From positions 3,406,001 to 3,470,000 of the forward strand of contig NZ_CP121113.1 of assembly GCF_029581395.1 (NCBI RefSeq): a DNA stretch of 64,000 bases, read 5' to 3'. The notes beneath the pieces are model-generated. The model worked only from the letters and a program-made list of their open reading frames with translations. It ran no database searches and had not been told where the DNA came from. The translations under genes were made by a program, and so were the position numbers. This stretch comes from Roseinatronobacter sp. S2. GTDB lineage: Bacteria; Pseudomonadota; Alphaproteobacteria; Rhodobacterales; Rhodobacteraceae. Each line of letters begins with the position of its first letter. Within the stretch, counting starts at the first letter, position 1. Positions 45,561 to 55,030 of the stretch are shown here, piece by piece.

Positions 45561-47039
45561 TTATGCCACCGCCGTTCTGGCACCTGAAGTGCTGTCGGTG
45601 GGCGCGAAACGCGCTGTGGCAAAATCTGCGGCATAGGCATCTGCCATCGGATGTGGGTTGCGGGCCAGTTCATCGACCGCCCTGATGATCAGATCCGCTT
45701 TTGCATCATCCAGCAGCACGCTGAAGTTCAGGCGCACCCAGCCCGGTTTGGCCATTTCATCGCCAGACAGAATTGCGTCGCGCATGGTATCGGACTGTGC
45801 GGCATCGATGTTCAGCAACCTATGGGCATAGGGGCCAGCGCAAGCGCAGCCGCCCCGCGCCTGAATCCCGTAGCAATCGCTTAGCATGCGCGTGAACAGC
45901 TGGTGATGGACATGGCCACCCCGCGCGTCCCGAACCCGAAACGCGAAGATCGGCAGCCGTGGTCCCTTGTCTATGCCCAGCAATTCCAGCCGGGGGTTTT
46001 TGGCCCAAGCCTGTTGGGCACGGGCTGCAAAATCTGCGTGCCTTGTGTCCATCACTTGCTGACCAATCGCGTTTTTCACAATGAAGACCATCGCCGCGCG
46101 GATATCACCGACCACATTTGGTGTTCCGGCTTCTTCGCGTTCGACCAGCCCCTGCGCATAGACGTGTCCCCACGGGGACACGAACCGGACAGTGCCGCCA
46201 CCGGGGTGCACCGGGCGGCTGCGGGACACCGCATCCTTTCTGACAATCAAAACACCCGACGCGCCCGGACCACCGATAAATTTATGCGGTGAAATCACGA
46301 CCGCATCTATTGCACAATCGGTGCCGGCTTTCATGTCTATCGGCAGATAGGGGCCAGCACCCGCATAATCCCACATGCTAAGGACATCATGTGCATTCAA
46401 CAGCCGTGTCACCGCATCGACATCGGTGATGACACCGGTGACATTCGACGCGGCTGAAAATGCGCCGATCCGCAGATCGGCGCCGCGGGTTTCGGCCAGC
46501 GCGCGGGCCAGCGCGTCAAGGTCTGGTCCGCCCCCGGCCGCTTCGGGAATTTCGATGACGTCTGCGCCAGACTCTCGCCACGGGAGGATGTTGGAATGGT
46601 GCTCATAAGGCCCGACAAACACCACCGCACGCCCGTTGCGTGCCAATATATCGGGCACACCAAACAGATGGACCAGACGATTGATGCCCGCCGTGGCGCC
46701 TGCACCTGCGAAAATGACCGCATGATTGTCATCAGCGCCGGTCATCCGTGCAATGATACCACGCGCGGCGCGGCGCATTCTTGTCATTGTGGACCCGCAA
46801 AACGATGCTTCGGTATGGCTGTTGGCGTACCAGGGCAACACCTCGGTCATGACGAATTGTTCTACCTGTTCCAGTGCGCGCCCCGATGCGACGTAATCCG
46901 CATAGAGAAGGGGGTTGGTGCCAAAGGGGCCAGGCACGGGCATCCCGTCCCCGATCAGGCCGCGACGAAGCCAGCCTACCAGATCAGGACGATCAAAACG
47001 ACGCGCAAAGCGATCAAGCGGGTTTTCGGCTGCGGTCAT
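45561..47039 (-). CDS. Class V aminotransferase / cysteine desulfurase-like (EgtE-like) PLP enzyme
   Basis: PLP enzyme of 492 aa. The cofactor histidine is in GPYEHHSNILPWRESG, the PLP lysine in VVISPHKFIGGPGASG. A Cys-rich loop (ARGGCACAGPYAH) sits where SufS-type desulfurases have their catalytic cysteine. It is longer than SufS by about 90 residues. The Shine-Dalgarno region is duplicated in tandem (21 bp, 47045-47086). With the EgtC-like neighbour it resembles an egtC-egtE pair, but no egtB or egtD is in the window. The reaction is probably C-S bond cleavage of an S-conjugate or a desulfuration. Confidence 0.8.
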   Translation of the reverse strand: MTAAENPLDRFARRFDRPDLVGWLRRGLIGDGMPVPGPFGTNPLLYADYVASGRALEQVEQFVMTEVLPWYANSHTEASFCGSTMTRMRRAARGIIARMTGADDNHAVIFAGAGATAGINRLVHLFGVPDILARNGRAVVFVGPYEHHSNILPWRESGADVIEIPEAAGGGPDLDALARALAETRGADLRIGAFSAASNVTGVITDVDAVTRLLNAHDVLSMWDYAGAGPYLPIDMKAGTDCAIDAVVISPHKFIGGPGASGVLIVRKDAVSRSRPVHPGGGTVRFVSPWGHVYAQGLVEREEAGTPNVVGDIRAAMVFIVKNAIGQQVMDTRHADFAARAQQAWAKNPRLELLGIDKGPRLPIFAFRVRDARGGHVHHQLFTRMLSDCYGIQARGGCACAGPYAHRLLNIDAAQSDTMRDAILSGDEMAKPGWVRLNFSVLLDDAKADLIIRAVDELARNPHPMADAYAADFATARFAPTDSTSGARTAVA

Positions 47040-47044
47040 GGTGT

Positions 47045-47086
47045 AGGTTCCTTTCGGCGTTGAACAGGTTCCTTTCAACTATGAAC
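47045..47086. repeat. 21-bp imperfect tandem duplication carrying the Shine-Dalgarno sequence
   Basis: AGGTTCCTTTC at 47045 and again at 47066, each followed by ten bases ending in TGAAC. On the minus strand it gives GAAAGGAACC twice upstream of the ATG at 47039. The unit is 7 codons, so both copies stay in frame and the upstream TTG frame reads KGT twice. Confidence 0.7.
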
Positions 47087-47141
47087 AATTCCAGCGATCA
47101 TGCGACACGGTTTGTTCCAATATAAATGCTATTTTGTGGTC

Positions 47142-47167
47142 AATACTGCACGATTTTACGCAGTATT
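47142..47167. promoter_or_regulatory. Inverted repeat upstream of the class V aminotransferase gene
   Basis: AATACTGC (47142-47149) and GCAGTATT (47160-47167) are perfect 8-bp arms around 10 bases, about 105 bp upstream of the start at 47039. It is a candidate operator. The rest of 47087-47412 holds no supported gene. Confidence 0.45.
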
Positions 47168-47412
47168 CGATCAAATGATCCATGACCGCCGCGACGGGGG
47201 TTCGACCAGATGTTTTCGAAGTTTGTTTCATGGTGGGTGCATGGCACCCGGTCGCTATGTCAAACCGGGGTGATCGGGGACCAGCCCCAGGCCTTTGGCC
47301 CACGCGCGGCGGACAGGAGCTGTTCCAATGTATTTGATTCCACTGCCGGACAGGCAAACGTAGCTACATGCACAATCGATTGCCGAGGGCCAAAAGATCG
47401 CAAACGCGTCTA

Positions 47413-48204
47413 TCAGCGCGATCTGTGATCGTAGCCTGCGGCAAGCCTGCGAAGGGCGCCAGCCAGCCGGAATGCCCATGCTTCGCGATCCTGACTGGTG
47501 GTCAAGGTGTCGTTGACAATTTCCAACCCGCAGCCGGGCAGGCCAGTGTCCCAACAATGATAATCCAACGTAAAGGATGTGCCGCGAAAACCACAATACG
47601 GGCTGTTTTCGGCCAGTTTCAACATCGCATCACGGTCAAGCAAGCCCAGAATTCCGTCTGACAGGCGACGGTCGTGATGCCAGAATGTGCCCGCATCAAT
47701 AACGCGGCGTTCAGTGCCCAACTGGCGTGTGAAGCTGTGTAATGCCAGAAAAAACGGGGCCTTGTGACGGGTTTGCATCGCTGTCCACTGCCGATGAATT
47801 CTGCGATGATAGGGCCAGAAATACCGGCTTTGCCGATCAGCGCGCAGTGTTGGCGTCAGTCCGATATTTCCGGGAACCGTGACGCCGTCGCTATGTTCGG
47901 GAATAGATGTCGGATCAGCAATCCAGCGATTGCAATCAATCAGCAGCCGCGACTGGCGTGTAAGAATCGCAGGCGCGTCCAGCAAATGCGACAAGGCGCG
48001 CACAACCGGTGCGATGCCAATATCAACGCCAATGTGACGTTCAAGCACCGACCCCGGCAGGCCCAACCCTCGACAGGTGTCCGGCAAAGTGGCGCTGGCA
48101 TGGTCGCAGAGCAATAGTGCAGGGAAATTCCCCTGTGGATTCAGAACCTCAATAGCTTCAGTATATTCCGCAGCACTGGCAAGAGGGGCGGGGTCATGCT
48201 TCAT
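47413..48204 (-). CDS. N-formylglutamate amidohydrolase family protein
   Basis: Hydrolase of 263 aa (HutG-like FGase family) with the zinc-site motif LLLCDHASATLPD and HIGVDIGIAPVVRALS, then LLIDCNRWIADPTSIPEHSDG and FLALHSFTRQ. Known members release formate from N-formyl-L-glutamate, a histidine-degradation end product, or act on other N-formyl or N-acyl amino acids. Start 48204 overlaps the RpiR stop at 48194 by 11 bp, so the two genes are translationally coupled. Confidence 0.85.
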   Translation of the reverse strand: MKHDPAPLASAAEYTEAIEVLNPQGNFPALLLCDHASATLPDTCRGLGLPGSVLERHIGVDIGIAPVVRALSHLLDAPAILTRQSRLLIDCNRWIADPTSIPEHSDGVTVPGNIGLTPTLRADRQSRYFWPYHRRIHRQWTAMQTRHKAPFFLALHSFTRQLGTERRVIDAGTFWHHDRRLSDGILGLLDRDAMLKLAENSPYCGFRGTSFTLDYHCWDTGLPGCGLEIVNDTLTTSQDREAWAFRLAGALRRLAAGYDHRSR

Positions 48205-49075
48205 CGTTTGACTGTCCTGATGTTGCGTCAGATTGGTCCCGTGCTGCATAGGCTTGGCGCATTGCTTCGATTGCAGAAAGCCTTTCACGCGCGCGATCAG
48301 GATTGCGCGCTGCGACGGCGGCAACCAGTGCCTCGGTCTGTGCAATGGCCGGAATCCATGAATCAAATAGGGTTTCGGATTCTACCGGTGATACCAATGT
48401 CTTGTCTGCAAAGCTGGCAATCGGCGAACGCCAGCGATCAGTGAACAAGACAAGCCGCACGCGCCGTTGTGCCGCCAGACGTGCAAAACGGATGGTTTCG
48501 GGTTGATAGCGCCGGAAATCAAAAACAACCAATGTCACGCGGCTGTCATAGTCCACAAGTGTATCAGGCAGGGTCGGGGAACCCGGTTCAAGCAGATGAA
48601 CCCCCGCACGAAGCTGCGCCAGATGCTGCGCCATGCGGGTCGCCAGAACCGCGCTGAACCGCCCGCCCAAAAAGTGGATCACGCTGCGTTCATCGGCCAG
48701 CAGATCCACGATCCCTTCAAAATCCCGTTCCACATAATTGGCCTGTGCTTGACCCAGTGACAGGGCAAGCATCTGCATATGCGCTTGATACAGTGAATGC
48801 TTCGCTTGCTGGCCCTGATCCTTGAACAAAGACAGAGGAGAGTTCAGGGTTTCCCCGATTTCGTCAATCAGGGATTTCTGAAATGCGGCGTATCCGCTGA
48901 ATCCCAATTTATTGATAAACCGAAGCACCGTCGGAATGCTGACTCCCGCATTGGCAGCAAGATCGGCCACGGTTGAAAGTCCGGCTGCCGGATAATTCGC
49001 AAGCAATATGCGGCTTATCCGTTGTTCCTTGTTGGTCAGGCGCAGATCATGTTCGGCAAGCAGGTTCTTCAGCAC
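48194..49075 (-). CDS. RpiR/MurR-family transcriptional regulator
   Basis: Regulator of 293 aa with the HTH_6 motif (STVADLAANAGVSIPTVLRF, then INKLGFSGYAAFQK) and a SIS-type sugar-isomerase-like sensor domain (VIHFLGGRFSAVLATRMAQH, VTLVVFDFRRYQPETIRFAR). It is divergent from the dipeptide-type transporter 150 bp away and coupled to the FGase gene. A 20-bp inverted repeat lies in the gap, 12 bp before its own start, suggesting autoregulation and control of the transporter. Confidence 0.88.
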   Translation of the reverse strand: MLKNLLAEHDLRLTNKEQRISRILLANYPAAGLSTVADLAANAGVSIPTVLRFINKLGFSGYAAFQKSLIDEIGETLNSPLSLFKDQGQQAKHSLYQAHMQMLALSLGQAQANYVERDFEGIVDLLADERSVIHFLGGRFSAVLATRMAQHLAQLRAGVHLLEPGSPTLPDTLVDYDSRVTLVVFDFRRYQPETIRFARLAAQRRVRLVLFTDRWRSPIASFADKTLVSPVESETLFDSWIPAIAQTEALVAAVAARNPDRARERLSAIEAMRQAYAARDQSDATSGQSNDEA

Positions 49076-49086
49076 TTGGCATTCCT

Positions 49087-49106
49087 TTGCATTGATCAGT
49101 ATGCAA
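49087..49106. promoter_or_regulatory. Inverted repeat in the RpiR/dpp intergenic region
   Basis: TTGCAT at 49087-49092 and ATGCAA at 49101-49106 with TGATCA inside. It lies between the divergent RpiR and binding-protein genes and is a candidate RpiR operator. Confidence 0.5.
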
Positions 49107-49225
49107 TCATTTTGCGCATAATTTTCCTATTTGTATTAGAATATATATTTTTTGTTGACTGAAAAGCTAAAATGATGGAGGCATCAGGCAATAAGTTCAG
49201 AAACCCCTAGTCAGAGACAAAAACA

Positions 49226-50854
49226 ATGATCAGACAAATTTTGCCGTCCGCCTCTCTTGCCGTGGCTTGTGCATTTATGGCGTTGCCTGCTTCCTCCGAA
49301 ACTCTGCGTTTTGCATCTCAGGGTGACATCCTGAGTATGGACCCCTACATCGTGGAAGAAGTCTTTACGTCGGGTTTTCTGGGGAATGTCTACGAGGGGC
49401 TGATCCGGCGCGACTCTGACCTGGCGATCCAGCCTGCTCTTGCAGAAAGCTGGGAATTGCTGTCCCCGACACATTGGCGGTTTCATCTGCGGCAAGGGGT
49501 CGTCTTTCATGATGGCACACCTTTTACAGCGGATGACGTGGTGTTTAGCGCCGAACGCGTGCGGTCCGGGGATTCCAATTTCAAGAACAGGCTTGCGGCA
49601 GATACCGAAGTCGTCGCGGTGGATGATTACACGGTTGACTTTATCACCAGCGAACCCAATCCAATCCTGCATTATACATGGGCAAACTGGTATATAATGT
49701 CGCGCAGCTGGGCCGAGGCGAAGAATGTTGGCAACCCGAACCGCGCAAGTCAGGAAGAAAGTTATGCCACACTACATGGCAACGGCACTGGGCCTTTTCG
49801 GCTGGTAACCCGCGAGCCTGGTGTTCGCACAATTCTTGAAGCAAGCGAGAATTGGTGGGGCGCTGATGAATACCCGACAAATCTGACGCGGGTTGAATAT
49901 ACACCTGTTCCCAATGCAGCCACGCGTGTTGCGGCGTTGCTGTCGGAACAACTGGATCTGGTTTTCCCCGTATCCACACAGGACATCGCCCGCGTCGAGG
50001 CGACGCCTGGTGCCCGGATCGAGGCCGGCCCCGAAGTGCGCACCATGTATCTTACTATGAACCAGTGGAAAGATACGTTGCCGGGACATAACGTCGAGGG
50101 GGAAAACCCGCTAAAGGACCGGCGCGTGCGCGAGGCCCTGTATCGTGCCATTGATATTGAAGCGATCCGTGATCGTATCATGCGCGGGCGTGCCACTCCG
50201 GCGGCGTTGATGGTGGCGCCGGGCGTGAACGGTTATTCGGATGATTTTGAACGTTACCCCTTCGACCCTGAGGCCGCCCGCGCCTTGCTGGCCGAAGCCG
50301 GGTATCCTGACGGTTTTGGCATGACCTATCAGTGTTCGAATGACATGTATGTGAATGACGAGGCAATCTGTCTTGCGATTGCCAATATGCTATCACGCGT
50401 AGGTATTGATCTTCAGACCAATGTGCATGCGCGCGCGCAATACCTTGAAGCGATCATGCCGCCTGCAATGGATTTCGGCCTTGCCATGCTGGGCACAACA
50501 CCAGCCAGCCTTGACAGCCATATCGCGCTTTATTCGCTGCATATGTGCCCGCGTGTGTCGGCAGATGCCCCGATCTGGGACCCGGAAACCCGCAGCGAGA
50601 TCGTTGCCGGAAAATCCAACTTCGGCGGGTATTGCAACCCCGAGATTGACGCGCTTGCCGACGCAATCCTGACCGAGACGGATGAGGACGCGCGCGCGGC
50701 CCTGATACATCAGGCCTGGACGATCACAACGCAGGATGTTGCCTATATTCCGTTGCACCAATCCTGGGGCGCATGGGGACTGCGTGAAGATATAAGCGTG
50801 GAATTGCGTTCGGATAATATTTTCGACTGGCGCTATGTCGTTATCGACAGATAG
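49226..50854 (+). CDS. ABC transporter substrate-binding protein, family 5 (DppA type)
   Basis: Periplasmic protein of 542 aa with a signal peptide (SLAVACAFMALPASSE). Family-5 marks are RFASQGDILSMDPYIVEEV, WRFHLRQGVVFHDGTPFTAD and VREALYRAIDIEAIRDRIMRG. The normal length and layout fit a peptide, glutathione or nickel-type binder. The divergent RpiR operon contains FGase, an EgtC-like gamma-glutamyl hydrolase and a C-S lyase-like enzyme. A gamma-glutamyl, formyl or thio-containing peptide is therefore a possible ligand; that is inference. Confidence 0.9.
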   Translation: MIRQILPSASLAVACAFMALPASSETLRFASQGDILSMDPYIVEEVFTSGFLGNVYEGLIRRDSDLAIQPALAESWELLSPTHWRFHLRQGVVFHDGTPFTADDVVFSAERVRSGDSNFKNRLAADTEVVAVDDYTVDFITSEPNPILHYTWANWYIMSRSWAEAKNVGNPNRASQEESYATLHGNGTGPFRLVTREPGVRTILEASENWWGADEYPTNLTRVEYTPVPNAATRVAALLSEQLDLVFPVSTQDIARVEATPGARIEAGPEVRTMYLTMNQWKDTLPGHNVEGENPLKDRRVREALYRAIDIEAIRDRIMRGRATPAALMVAPGVNGYSDDFERYPFDPEAARALLAEAGYPDGFGMTYQCSNDMYVNDEAICLAIANMLSRVGIDLQTNVHARAQYLEAIMPPAMDFGLAMLGTTPASLDSHIALYSLHMCPRVSADAPIWDPETRSEIVAGKSNFGGYCNPEIDALADAILTETDEDARAALIHQAWTITTQDVAYIPLHQSWGAWGLREDISVELRSDNIFDWRYVVIDR

Positions 50855-50863
50855 AAAAGCAAC

Positions 50864-50898
50864 CTTATACGGCCCGCCAACAGGGCGGGCCGTATAAG
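50864..50898 (+). other. Strong 15-bp intercistronic hairpin after dppA-type gene
   Basis: CTTATACGGCCCGCC (50864-50878) pairs perfectly with its reverse complement at 50884-50898 around the loop AACAG. It starts 10 bp after the stop, and no T-run follows. It is the longest of the five similar hairpins in the window. Confidence 0.75.
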
Positions 50899-51010
50899 AC
50901 CCAACCGGCAGTTTGGCTGTTTGGGCCGTCCATTGCCGGAATTGCTGCCGCTGCCCGGCAGGCCCGGAACGACGGGCTGAAATCTTAACATCTATCATGA
51001 TGGGGTCGGT

Positions 51011-51985
51011 ATGATCCGTTTCCTAATCCAGCGCCTAATGCAGGCCGCGACCGTTCTGATTGTTGTCGCATTATTAGCATTTGTCATGTTCCGCTTTGCT
51101 GGTGATCCGGTCGCACAGTTGATCAGCGAGGACACGAGTTTCGAGGATCAAGCAGCCCTGCGCGCAGCGATGGGGCTGGATGACCCTTTGGCATTGCAGT
51201 TTGTTCAATTCATCGGACGCGCGTTACAGGGTAACTTTGGCCTGTCCTACCAGATGGGACAGCCGGTCGCGTCGTTGCTGGCAGACCGTCTTCCCGCATC
51301 CATTGAATTGAGTCTGGTCGCTTTTGCACTGGCGCTGATAGTTGGCATTCCGATGGGGGTGTATTCAGGATTACGGCCGGATCACTGGCTGTCGCGGGTA
51401 TTTATGATTGTATCCCTGGCAGGCATATCGCTTCCGACATTCCTGATCGGGATTATGCTGATTCTTGTGTTCGGGGTGGAACTTGGCGCATTCCCGACAT
51501 TCGGACGCGGTGCAACTGTTGATCTGGGGTGGTGGACCACTGGTCTGCTAACTTTCTCGGGGTGGCATTCCATCTTGCTGCCAGCAGTGACGCTGGGCCT
51601 GTTTCAGATGACTTTTATCATGCGGCTGGTGCGCGCTGAAATGCTGGAAGTGCTGCGCGCCGATTACATCAAATTTGCCCGCGCACGGGGTGTGTCCCGG
51701 CACCGTATTCATTTCAGTCATGCGCTGAAAAATACGCTTGTGCCGGTTATGACGATTGCGGGCCTGCAACTGGGGTCAATCATTGCCTTCGGTATCGTGA
51801 CCGAAAGCGTTTTCCAATGGCCGGGTGTCGGACTGTTGTTCATACAGGCGATCTCCACGGTCGATATTCCGATCATGTCCACCTACTTGCTGCTGGTCGC
51901 CATGATCTTCGTGACGATCAACCTGATCGTCGATCTGTTGTATTTTCTCGTTGATCCGCGTCTGCGGGTCTCGAACAAGACATGA
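51011..51985 (+). CDS. Dipeptide-type ABC transporter permease (DppB type)
   Basis: Permease of 324 aa. N-terminal helix QAATVLIVVALLAFVMFRFAG, then the OppB/DppB segment LQGNFGLSYQMGQPV, and the EAA loop ADYIKFARARGVSRHRIHFSHALKNT around residues 215-240. It follows the binding-protein gene after a 156-bp gap with the hairpin. The next gene starts 7 bp after its stop. Confidence 0.92.
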   Translation: MIRFLIQRLMQAATVLIVVALLAFVMFRFAGDPVAQLISEDTSFEDQAALRAAMGLDDPLALQFVQFIGRALQGNFGLSYQMGQPVASLLADRLPASIELSLVAFALALIVGIPMGVYSGLRPDHWLSRVFMIVSLAGISLPTFLIGIMLILVFGVELGAFPTFGRGATVDLGWWTTGLLTFSGWHSILLPAVTLGLFQMTFIMRLVRAEMLEVLRADYIKFARARGVSRHRIHFSHALKNTLVPVMTIAGLQLGSIIAFGIVTESVFQWPGVGLLFIQAISTVDIPIMSTYLLLVAMIFVTINLIVDLLYFLVDPRLRVSNKT

Positions 51986-51992
51986 GATCATC

Positions 51993-52922
51993 ATGAACCC
52001 TGACAGGCACCCCTCCCTTGTAATGCGGCTTATTGACAGTGATGCGGGATATAAGTTCCGCAAGTCACCTGTGACAATTCTGGCCGCGATCTGCGCTGTG
52101 GTGATGATTGGCGCAGCCATCTTCGCGCCGCTTATCGCCCCCACAAACCCGTTCGACCGCGCATCTATCGACCTGATGAACTCGCTTATGCCGCCCGCAT
52201 GGCAAAGCGGGGGTGATATGGCATTTCTGCTGGGAACGGATGATCAGGGGCGCGACATGCTGTCGGCCATCCTTTACGGCACGCGCACATCGGTCATGGT
52301 CGGTGCAATCTCTGTGGTTCTGGCGGTCAGCCTTGGCCTGCTGCTGGGGCTGTTGGCCGGGTATGTGGGCGGGCTGACGGATACCCTGATCATGCGGATC
52401 GTTGATATCCAGATGACCTTTCCCGCGATTATGGTTGCCCTGCTGATTGACGGGGTGACGCGCATCTTCCTGCCGCGCGATCAGCATGAGCATCTGGCGG
52501 TCTTCGTCATCATCCTTGCCATGGCGCTGTCGATCTGGCCACAGGTGGCGCGCACAGTGCGCGCGTCGACCATGGTTGAAAAAAGCCGCGAATATGTGCA
52601 GGCCGCACAGGTTATCGGGCGCGGTCCGGCAATTATTATGGCGCGCCACATTCTGCCCAATGTCATGGGGCCAGTGCTGGTCATTGCAACAATAAATCTG
52701 GGCGTAGCGATCCTGGGCGAGGCAACGCTTAGTTTTCTTGGCTTGGGTGTGCCCGCAGGCGAGCCGTCACTGGGCACGCTGATCCGCATAGGCAATAATT
52801 TTATCTTTTCGGGCGAACGCTGGATGTTGATTTATCCGGGGCTGGCACTGGCGCTGCTGGTGCTGTCGGTCAACCTTCTTGGTGACTGGTTGCGCGATGT
52901 CCTTGACCCCAAGTTACGCTGA
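51993..52922 (+). CDS. Dipeptide-type ABC transporter permease (DppC type)
   Basis: Permease of 309 aa. Segment FLLGTDDQGRDMLSAILYGTR marks the DppC family; the EAA loop is EYVQAAQVIGRGPAIIMARHI. Start ATG 51993 (MNPDRHPSL) is used because the longer frame lies inside the upstream gene. It is followed by the fused ATPase gene after 9 bp. Confidence 0.92.
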   Translation: MNPDRHPSLVMRLIDSDAGYKFRKSPVTILAAICAVVMIGAAIFAPLIAPTNPFDRASIDLMNSLMPPAWQSGGDMAFLLGTDDQGRDMLSAILYGTRTSVMVGAISVVLAVSLGLLLGLLAGYVGGLTDTLIMRIVDIQMTFPAIMVALLIDGVTRIFLPRDQHEHLAVFVIILAMALSIWPQVARTVRASTMVEKSREYVQAAQVIGRGPAIIMARHILPNVMGPVLVIATINLGVAILGEATLSFLGLGVPAGEPSLGTLIRIGNNFIFSGERWMLIYPGLALALLVLSVNLLGDWLRDVLDPKLR

Positions 52923-52931
52923 GGCACTGCC

Positions 52932-54608
52932 ATGACCCTTTTGTCGATCAAGAATCTGACTGTTGAATATCCGGGCCGCAAGGGGACATTCACCGCAGTT
53001 GACGATGTGTCGCTGGACGTTGCGCCCGGTGAAATTCTGGGGCTTGTGGGTGAATCCGGGGCGGGCAAGTCAACCATCGGCACAGCTTTGATGGGATTGC
53101 TGGATGCGCCGGGCCGTGTGGCCAGCGGGCAGATATTGCTGGATGGTGAAGATACGTCGCGCATTCCACATCTGCTTGGTCGCCGGATTTCGATGATTTT
53201 TCAAGATCCACTGACCAGCCTGAACCCGCTGTTCACGGTTGAACAACAACTGACTGAAACAATCCGGTCTCACCGCAAGATGCCGCAATCACAGGCCCGC
53301 ACAGAGGCGATTGCCTTGCTTGCCTCTGTCGGGATCGCGGACCCTGAAACGCGGATCGACCAATATCCGCATCAGTTCTCGGGTGGTATGCGCCAGCGCG
53401 TGGTGATTGCGCTGGCGCTGTGTTCAGACCCTGATCTGATTATCGCTGATGAACCCACAACCGCGCTGGACGTATCGGTTCAGGCACAAGTGCTAAATCT
53501 GATCCGCGATCTTGCCATCAGCCGCAAACTGGGTGTTATCCTTGTGACCCATGATATGGGCGTGATTGCACAGACTGCCGACAGGGTTGCGGTGATGTAT
53601 CGGGGGCGGCTGGTTGAAATCGGCCCCACACGGCAGGTGATCGACAACCCGTCGCATGACTACACCAAAAGCCTGATCGCCGCAGTGCCGCGGGCAGATA
53701 TCAAGCTGGACCGATTTCCGCGGGTGGCCTATGGCACTGATCCGCAGGGCGACAGCGGTGAAGTGTCGGTTTCAGGGCAATGGCTGCGCAAAACCGATGG
53801 GATTCACGCGCGTGGTGCCGGGCCGTTGGTGTCGGTGCGTGACCTAAGTATCCGTTTCCAGACTGTCGGGGCGATCCTGCCACGAAACCGCCGCTATATC
53901 GACGCGGTAAAAGATGTCAGCTTCGACGTTCACCACGGCGAGGTGTTGGGGCTGGTTGGTGAATCCGGCAGCGGCAAATCGACAGTGGCGCGAATGCTTG
54001 CGGGCATCTACCGGCCCGGCGGTGGGTCAATCCATTTCGACGGGCAGGATATCGGTGCCGTGCGGTCACGGCGTGAACAGCAAGCCATCCGGCGTCAAGT
54101 CCAGATGATCTTTCAAGACCCGTATTCTTCGCTGAACCCGCGTATGCGCGTCGCACAGATTGTGGCAGAGCCTATTCATCATAATCGTCTGACAAGCAGC
54201 GCGAATGAGACACGGAATATCGTCAATGACCTGCTGGAGGTGGTGGGCTTGGGTGCACAGGCCGGGCGCAAATTTCCACATGAATTCTCAGGTGGCCAGC
54301 GGCAACGTATTTCTATTGCCCGCGCACTGGCCACCCGCCCCCGGTTTCTGATCTGCGATGAGCCAACGTCTGCGCTGGATGTATCCATTCAGGCGCAAAT
54401 TCTTAATTTGCTAAAGGATCTGCGGGATATTCTGGATCTTACGGTGCTGTTTATCAGCCACGACCTGCCAGTGGTGCGGCAGATGTGCGACCGCGTTGCT
54501 GTGATGCGCCTTGGCCAGATTTGCGAATTGCGCGAGACAGACGCCCTTTTCGAAAACCCTCAGGCACCCTATACACAGGAACTCGTCAACTTGATTCCGC
54601 GTATGTAA
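52932..54608 (+). CDS. Fused DppD-DppF-type dipeptide ABC ATPase
   Basis: One polypeptide of 558 aa containing two ABC domains. First half: Walker [15 protein letters not shown], signature [15 protein letters not shown], Walker [13 protein letters not shown]. Second half from about residue 300: Walker [16 protein letters not shown], signature [15 protein letters not shown], Walker [13 protein letters not shown]. These fused enzymes replace two separate genes (DppD and DppF). The shortened linker lacks the Cys-rich extension of the first half. It is the last gene of the transporter operon. Confidence 0.93.
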   Translation: MTLLSIKNLTVEYPGRKGTFTAVDDVSLDVAPGEILGLVGESGAGKSTIGTALMGLLDAPGRVASGQILLDGEDTSRIPHLLGRRISMIFQDPLTSLNPLFTVEQQLTETIRSHRKMPQSQARTEAIALLASVGIADPETRIDQYPHQFSGGMRQRVVIALALCSDPDLIIADEPTTALDVSVQAQVLNLIRDLAISRKLGVILVTHDMGVIAQTADRVAVMYRGRLVEIGPTRQVIDNPSHDYTKSLIAAVPRADIKLDRFPRVAYGTDPQGDSGEVSVSGQWLRKTDGIHARGAGPLVSVRDLSIRFQTVGAILPRNRRYIDAVKDVSFDVHHGEVLGLVGESGSGKSTVARMLAGIYRPGGGSIHFDGQDIGAVRSRREQQAIRRQVQMIFQDPYSSLNPRMRVAQIVAEPIHHNRLTSSANETRNIVNDLLEVVGLGAQAGRKFPHEFSGGQRQRISIARALATRPRFLICDEPTSALDVSIQAQILNLLKDLRDILDLTVLFISHDLPVVRQMCDRVAVMRLGQICELRETDALFENPQAPYTQELVNLIPRM

Positions 54609-54658
54609 ACTGCATCTGGCTGAATATGGACGCGCCCGTTCCAACGCATATCGGTATT

Positions 54659-55030
54659 TCAGGTTTTCTCAGGCGTCCAGATGCCGTCCCGCATAAGCTG
54701 GTTCAGCATGGGTTGCCCTGACCGATACCGCCCCAGATTTTGAATTATGATGTCTACGGACCGTTCGCGCCGGTCAGCGACAGGCGGTGAAAAATGCGGG
54801 GTGATCAGGACATTCGTTGCATCCCAAAGCGGATGCCCGGCCGGCAGGGGTTCAGAAACTGTGACACCAAGACCTGCGCCCGCAATCCTGCCGTCATTGA
54901 GTGCGGCAATAAGCGCATCCTGATCAATGACCTCGCCTCTGGACAGATTGACGACAATGGATGTCGGCTTCATCAAGGAAATGGTTTCCGGATTTATGAT
55001 GTTTCGGGTTGCATCCGACAGGTTGACCAA
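54659..55030 (-). pseudogene. C-terminal fragment of a D-2-hydroxyacid dehydrogenase
   Basis: Only the NAD-domain half is left: LSDATRNIINPETISLMKP, the catalytic Arg in VVNLSRGEVIDQDAL, and the His in NVLITPHFSPPVADRRERS. Resemblance stops abruptly at LVNLS, and the upstream bases (about 55015-55060) read unlike the family. The N-terminal substrate domain and the nucleotide glycine motif are absent, so this is a 5'-deleted gene, cut close to an IS630-like remnant. Confidence 0.75.
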
